Assembly (NCBI GenBank): GCA_023444055.1
Contig: JAEZRV010000057.1
Coordinates: 1 to 9,298, forward strand
Length of the DNA stretch: 9,298 nt
Direction of reading: 5' to 3'
Source: Bacillota bacterium
Lineage (GTDB): Bacteria; Bacillota; Clostridia; Acetivibrionales; DSM-1351
In this document: one piece after another, positions 6,284 through 9,298 of the stretch
Layout: every line of letters begins with the position of its first letter
Numbering within the stretch: position 1 is the first letter of the stretch
Notes under the pieces: generated by a model
The model's database searches: none
Told to the model about the DNA's origin: nothing
The model's input: only the letters and a program-made list of their open reading frames with translations
Program-made: the position numbers and the translations under genes

Positions 6284-6305
6284 TATAGCGCTTTTAATTT
6301 TTTAT
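6274..6305 (+). terminator. Rho-independent terminator of the glycosyltransferase/exporter operon
   Basis: AAAGCGCT (6274-6281) pairs with AGCGCTTT (6287-6294) around a GATAT loop, followed by TTAATTTTTTA. It is a compact 8-bp stem with a U-rich tail placed exactly at the operon end. The stop codon TGA at 6281-6283 is part of stem and loop. Confidence 0.9.
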
Positions 6306-6661
6306 ACAACCTGACCATACAACCCATCAAAATTAAAACTTTCCAAATTTACCATTCACCGAACCTCTGACATCTAGCCTGACCACTCCTTCTTTCAAAT
6401 ATGCAAAGTCTCCATGAATATAATTTTATAAATGAAGTACTAATATTGCACTACTCGCTAAAAGTGCCTCACCCATCTCATCTTTAAAGCATGTTTTCTT
6501 ATATCCTTATATTTCCTGATATTATGGTACCATAATAATGTCCAAACTCATCTTTTTTCTTTTTAGAAGATCATATAATTCATGTTGTATTTTCCAACAT
6601 TCTGAGTATTACTTTATTTTATATCTAATAGCTTCCTAATTGAGAAATTCTTATCTGCATA
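6306..6661. other. Gene-free stretch
   Basis: All six frames are broken by stops and I see no RNA gene. On the minus strand there are short protein-like bits (RKYKDIRKHALKMRWVRHF, FKEGVVRLDVRGSVNG) that could be debris of an old gene, but no family is recognisable. The only ordered element is the palindrome at 6520-6537. Confidence 0.6.
6520..6537. repeat. 18-bp perfect palindrome
   Basis: TATTATGGTACCATAATA is a perfect 18-bp palindrome with no spacer in an otherwise gene-free stretch. No T tract or promoter makes sense of it as terminator or operator, and its role is unknown. It lies about 125 bp beyond the stop of the HipA-like gene. Confidence 0.6.
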
Positions 6662-7381
6662 CTACATCTTTATCTCAAAATCATTACTTTGCCTTAAATC
6701 TAAAGATTGAATCAGTTGTTCTATCCTTTCATACCTATCCATTACGAAATCAACAACATAGCTTCTATCTATTTTTTCGTCAGGCAAAGAGGATTCAGCA
6801 ATTTTAATTACTTCCTCGCGGGAGACATCAGGCAAATCATAACTGATATTTTTTTCTTTCAGCAGTTCACCAAATAGCTCAATAAGAAGATTCGCCGAGT
6901 TCTTTACTTGAGCAGCATACATATACCAGCTTCCGTTCTCCATCTTCCAGCATTTCTCGTAGCTTCCTATGCTGGTTAGCTCAGGTGTATTGCTTGACAG
7001 CTCTTTCTGAGTCAGCTCTCTGTTAAAACTTCTTGCAGAACCTACAAGTGCAATATCTGCAAAATAGTTTTCTTTGAAAGAAACTTCATCATAAGTCAGA
7101 TTATCATTTTCAGATTTTACCCAATAGTTATCGGTGATGGTAGCAGCGTGAGCATATAGTACAGTAGAAATGTCGCTTGTGTCAGTAAAACGAAGCATCT
7201 TTTTCAGTATTCTTGAATTAGGTCTGTGCCTATCAATTGCTCTTGAGGTGAGCCATTCGGAAAAAGAACCTCCGTTAGCAAGATATAAAGGCATCTTTTC
7301 CTTAATAATAGGTTCTACGTTGTTGTCATTAACTCTTGCAACAGCATCTTCTCCACTCATTATGTATCCGCTGAAATTCAT
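6662..7381 (-). CDS. HipA-like N-terminal-type protein lacking the kinase region
   Basis: This 239-aa soluble protein resembles, from memory, the N-terminal half of the clostridial proteins annotated HipA-like. Shared features are SFSEWLTSRAIDRHRPNSR near residues 39-57 (the L--W-KDR-IP--R segment), DNYWVKSENDNLTYDEVSFK (DQYWI-P--SDLTW--VNFF), and GSYEKCWKMENGSWYMYAAQ (-G-L-K-WKI--GKR-L-K). In those relatives the sequence goes on to a kinase fold with a catalytic Asp and a metal-binding Asp (N-DRH--N-G---, then -DSG). Here it diverges after about residue 155 into DVSREEVIKIAESSL, then DRSYVVDFVMDRYERIEQL, and ends. The ATG has AAGGAG 9 nt upstream. Without the catalytic residues it should not phosphorylate anything; it is either a non-kinase relative or the survivor of a truncated gene. 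Function is unknown and there is no HipB-type partner next to it. Confidence 0.55.
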   Translation of the reverse strand: MNFSGYIMSGEDAVARVNDNNVEPIIKEKMPLYLANGGSFSEWLTSRAIDRHRPNSRILKKMLRFTDTSDISTVLYAHAATITDNYWVKSENDNLTYDEVSFKENYFADIALVGSARSFNRELTQKELSSNTPELTSIGSYEKCWKMENGSWYMYAAQVKNSANLLIELFGELLKEKNISYDLPDVSREEVIKIAESSLPDEKIDRSYVVDFVMDRYERIEQLIQSLDLRQSNDFEIKM

Positions 7382-7468
7382 TGTACCACGCTCCTTGATG
7401 CATGTTTATATATAAATACTAAAAACTTTCTAAAAATGTACATGCATAGCTTTAATGTAAACCATAAG
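7382..7468. other. Intergenic region before the HipA-like gene
   Basis: This short AT-rich gap on the minus strand carries the AAGGAG ribosome binding site of the downstream gene at about 7391-7396. TTTACA and TACATT with a 15-bp gap form a poor promoter candidate. No terminator is evident for the DUF1801 gene that ends at 7469. Confidence 0.4.
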
Positions 7469-7801
7469 TTATTCTATCAATGTTTTATTAAAAATCGAGT
7501 TTAGAACATCCTCTGGTATATCCTGTTCAAGATAAATCTGTAACATCCCTTTGGGTGTTATTTTAAATAGCTTTAATTGTTCATCATGCTCCATAATTGC
7601 CTTTGCAACAATATTTATGTGGTCTTTAAATAGAATAATTCGAATGAATTTATCCCCTAAATAATAGCTCGGCAACTTTGCCCACATTTTTTCTTCAACC
7701 TCATATGGAACACTTTGAATTATTAGTTTTCTTATTTTAATAAACAGACTTTGTATATCATCACAATACTTTAGTATATAACTCTGAATTTCACCGTTCA
7801 T
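7469..7801 (-). CDS. DUF1801-family protein
   Basis: This 110-aa protein fits the DUF1801 (YdhG-like) fold. It opens with an IQSYILKYCDDIQSLFIKIR helix, then the diagnostic P-E-EEKMWAKLPSYYL segment (YEVEEKMWAKLPSYYLGD), then a strand-rich KDHINIVAK end. Family members are small cytoplasmic proteins, some described as iron-chaperone-like, with no well-established general activity. The ATG at 7799-7801 has GGAGG 7 nt upstream. Its start overlaps, as TAATG, the stop of a short frame (MKGENKDLMEDY). The gene follows the methyltransferase by 88 bp on the same strand. A shared transcript is possible, since no terminator lies between them. Confidence 0.8.
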   Translation of the reverse strand: MNGEIQSYILKYCDDIQSLFIKIRKLIIQSVPYEVEEKMWAKLPSYYLGDKFIRIILFKDHINIVAKAIMEHDEQLKLFKITPKGMLQIYLEQDIPEDVLNSIFNKTLIE

Positions 7802-7839
7802 TAATAGTCCTCCATAAGGTCTTTATTTTCACCTTTCAT
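7801..7839 (-). other. Short open frame whose stop overlaps the DUF1801 start
   Basis: ATG at 7837-7839 opens MKGENKDLMEDY and stops at TAA, which shares bases with the next ATG (TAATG). The frame stays open back to a TTG at 7861-7863 (LSKLFLENMKGENKDLMEDY). The ribosome binding site of DUF1801 is inside it. It may be a coupling leader or the tail of a lost gene. No good ribosome binding site precedes it. Confidence 0.35.
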
Positions 7840-7889
7840 GTTTTCCAAAAATAACTTACTCAACTTTCAAAAATATACTCGTTTTACAA

Positions 7890-8558
7890 CTATTTTTGCC
7901 ATATTAATAAATACCTCCAAAAAAGTTTGCGTTTAACTTTTGCAGTATGGATGTATTTTTTTGCTAATGTTTTTATCTCATCCATTGTCATATACGTATC
8001 ATGTTTACCATGCCTCTCCCAAACTTCTTTTGAATGCGCATCATCTTTTCGCAACCTACCATTTTTTATTAAGTTCATTAAGATATTAGGGATAAAAGCA
8101 CTACCCCATATTATATAATCACTTAATGACTTTGCTTTTGCAATATCTAATATAATAAGTTTACCACCATTTTTAAGTTTATCCCTTGCAAAACATAAAA
8201 ACCACTCATAGGGCAAATGATGTGCTGTTGCTGTTGATATAATAACATCAAGACTGTTATTTTCAAATTTCATATCGAGAATATTTTCACAAATATACTC
8301 GATATTCTTATTCGGATATAAGACTCTTGCCTGTTCAATCATCTTATCTGCAAGGTCAACGGCAACTACATTTTGGAATTTATTTGATAACATATATGAG
8401 AGTTCACCTTTGCCACAACCTATTTCAAGGCAGGTTTCAAGTTTATTGGGTAATAGTTTAATAAGATGATTGAAATAACAATTGTTATGGTTCCATTTTA
8501 CTTCATCTAGTTGTGAAATTTCATTAAAATCACTTTTTACAACATTATAATCTTCCAT
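7890..8558 (-). CDS. Class I SAM-dependent methyltransferase
   Basis: This 222-aa methyltransferase has the Rossmann motif I CLEIGCGKGEL (residues 43-53), the acidic residue of motif II in VVAVDLADKMIEQAR (D68 contacting the ribose hydroxyls), a motif around IEYICENILDMKFENNSLDV (likely Asp for the adenine) and IISTATAHHLP (motif IV-like). The C-terminal 70 residues (ERHGKHDTYMTMDEIKTLAK, WRYLLIWQK) resemble the Methyltransf_11/UbiE-COQ5-like small-molecule methyltransferases. The start is the ATG at 8556-8558, 8 nt after GGAG; ATG two codons earlier is too close to GGAG, and a GTG at 8604-8606 has no ribosome binding site. The substrate is unknown. Confidence 0.85.
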   Translation of the reverse strand: MEDYNVVKSDFNEISQLDEVKWNHNNCYFNHLIKLLPNKLETCLEIGCGKGELSYMLSNKFQNVVAVDLADKMIEQARVLYPNKNIEYICENILDMKFENNSLDVIISTATAHHLPYEWFLCFARDKLKNGGKLIILDIAKAKSLSDYIIWGSAFIPNILMNLIKNGRLRKDDAHSKEVWERHGKHDTYMTMDEIKTLAKKYIHTAKVKRKLFWRYLLIWQK

Positions 8559-8692
8559 CTTCATATCTCCACTATAAAAAAATTCCTGCTTTAATAAAAC
8601 AAACACGAATTACTTTCTTATATTTGTTCTACAATTTCAACGTCTGGAATAGCATTTCACCCTATGTCATCTATATTTTTGCCTATTTTTAA
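8559..8692. other. Upstream region of the methyltransferase gene
   Basis: On the minus strand this contains the ribosome binding site (GTGGAGATATGAAG) and a T-rich leader. TTGTTT followed by TTTATA is a weak promoter candidate of about 17-18-bp spacing. I see no convincing operator or terminator. Confidence 0.35.
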
Positions 8693-8731
8693 GGGGCAAA
8701 AGCGAGCATTTTTTCGCTCAATTTTCGCCCC
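8693..8731. repeat. GC-anchored hairpin
   Basis: GGGGC (8693-8697) pairs with GCCCC (8727-8731), and inside AGCGA (8701-8705) pairs with TCGCT (8714-8718). The two arms are separated by A/T-rich stretches. There is no U tract on either side, so this is not an obvious terminator. Its role is unknown. Confidence 0.55.
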
Positions 8732-8815
8732 AAAATCACTCCAAAACCACTACATCTTGTGGTCAAACCCTACTTTTTGTTCTTAGAACCACATCTTGTC
8801 ATCAGAATTATCGCT

Positions 8816-9058
8816 TCAGTAGTAGCCCGCATCCAATCAATCTTCGCCTTCAGCTCGGTTTCTTGGGCGTGCCTTGCATGGGTGGTACATCACCTTCTTC
8901 AGTCGTTTCACTCCCTCACAAGCTGTGTTACCACCTCAGCAGTAGCCCGTTTCCACTCAGCCTTCGCCTTCAGCTCGGTTTCTTGGACGTGCTTTGCATG
9001 GGTGGTACATCACCTTCTTCAGTCGTTTCACTCCCTCACAAGCTGTGTTACCACCTCA
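8816..9058. repeat. Two tandem copies of a GC-rich 120-bp unit
   Basis: Bases 8816-8938 recur at 8936-9058 with an offset of exactly 120. The stretch 8874-8938 is identical to 8994-9058. The differences (8830, 8831, 8836, 8840, 8841, 8867, 8873 and 8820) cluster in the first half. By counting, the second unit is about 52% GC, while the flanks are roughly a third GC. Because 120 is divisible by three, a plus-strand frame stays open across both units (8759-9073), but its peptide looks arbitrary, with no ribosome binding site. On the minus strand each unit carries L-KAK-(E/D)W-RAT-E and ends EVVTQLVRE plus stop, but the frames are short. It is treated as non-coding repeat DNA, possibly of foreign origin. 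Confidence 0.85.
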
Positions 9059-9256
9059 ACGTGCCTTGAGTAGACAAAAATGATGTCATTAAGACCTATT
9101 TGTTCCTTGGCGGAGGGGTATTTTTCTCTAAAAACAGGTTATAATGATCCGTTTTTTCGAATCTTAACCTCCGCTCTTTATGATTAGAAGTATATCATTT
9201 CTGTCAGGCACTTTGAAGTGCTGCTACAACTTTACCAGTAAGTAAAAATTGTGCGC
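9059..9256. other. Gene-free stretch with an inverted repeat and a palindrome
   Basis: GCGGAGG at 9110-9116 is answered by CCTCCGC near 9169-9175, enclosing a TATAAT at 9140-9145 that has no matching -35 box. GCACTT-TG-AAGTGC (9208-9221) is a small perfect palindrome. On the minus strand a short frame from about 9140 reads LNDIIFVYSRHVEVVTQLVRE and stops inside the first repeat unit met by a minus-strand transcript. No gene is supported. Confidence 0.45.
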
Positions 9257-9296
9257 AATAAAACTTTCAAACATGTTGTGGTTTGAGAGCTTTATT
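9257..9296. terminator. Long hairpin at the right edge, terminator-like
   Basis: CTTTCAAAC (9264-9272) pairs with GTTTGAGAG (9281-9289) with one G-U pair around an 8-nt loop, and AATAAA (9257-9262) pairs with TTTATT (9291-9296) beyond a single mismatch. The A/T ends make it a plausible bidirectional terminator for a gene outside the window. The U tract is poor, and the sequence beyond 9298 is not available. Confidence 0.5.
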
Positions 9297-9298
9297 CT

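Noticed and set aside
8559..8606. GTG start for the methyltransferase
   Set aside because: There is no ribosome binding site before it, whereas GGAG is well placed for the ATG at 8556-8558.
8759..9073. Plus-strand open frames across the 120-bp repeats
   Set aside because: They are open because the repeat length is divisible by three. There is no ribosome binding site, and the peptide is an arbitrary serine/histidine-rich string.
9040..9140. Minus-strand peptide ending HVEVVTQLVRE as a possible C-terminus of an RNA (uracil-5) methyltransferase
   Set aside because: The HVE-V pattern is too short, and no other family residue is visible upstream before a stop codon.
9140..9145. TATAAT as a promoter -10 box
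   Set aside because: No acceptable -35 sequence lies 16-18 bp upstream and no gene follows within the window.
9281..9298. GTTTGAGAGC at the edge as start of a type II CRISPR repeat
   Set aside because: There is only one occurrence, no spaced copies and no cas gene; it pairs with the preceding bases as a hairpin arm.

Overview
The window looks like a piece of accessory genome from a low-GC Gram-positive bacterium, most likely a clostridial (Lachnospiraceae-like) Firmicute. The grounds are AT-rich DNA, strong AGGAGG-type ribosome binding sites, sigma-A-like promoters and protein families typical of that group. It holds three independent gene clusters, several gene remnants, one strong intrinsic terminator and a GC-rich tandem duplication. 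No tRNA, rRNA or CRISPR array was found.

Layout. (1) 1-345, minus strand: the 3' half of an IS3-family transposase, cut off at the left edge and broken at its 5' side where it joins another gene. (2) 326-2625, minus strand: a MarR-type operon read from right to left. It has a sigma-A-like promoter carrying two copies of an operator-like motif, a QueG-like double-[4Fe-4S] protein, a MarR regulator 10 bp downstream, an unrecognised 191-aa protein, and a short orphan frame that runs into the IS remnant. (3) 2650-2815: a long hairpin and a short remnant of a RecG-like/AAA_4-type ATPase. (4) 2853-6295: a divergent TetR regulator facing a three-gene operon (GT1 glycosyltransferase, Mef-like MFS exporter, small two-helix membrane protein) that ends in a clean terminator. 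(5) 6296-7381: a gene-poor stretch, then a gene resembling the N-terminal half of clostridial HipA-like proteins but lacking the kinase catalytic part. (6) 7469-8558, minus strand: a DUF1801 protein and a class I SAM methyltransferase. (7) 8559-9298: non-coding, with two hairpins and two 120-bp direct repeats of about 52% GC, clearly richer than the surroundings.

Working together. The best functional unit is the TetR / glycosyltransferase / MFS / small membrane protein cassette. The inferred picture is a ligand-responsive repressor controlling glycosylation of a hydrophobic small molecule and its export. The TGTCGG element sits at the same position just upstream of the ribosome binding site of both divergent genes and is the likely operator. 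The second unit is the MarR-controlled QueG-like operon, which looks autoregulated through TAGTT-N8-AACTA sites. Nothing here is proven to be a new defence system. The least explained items are the truncated HipA-like protein, the 191-aa gene with its non-AUG-start neighbour, and the GC-rich 120-bp duplication.
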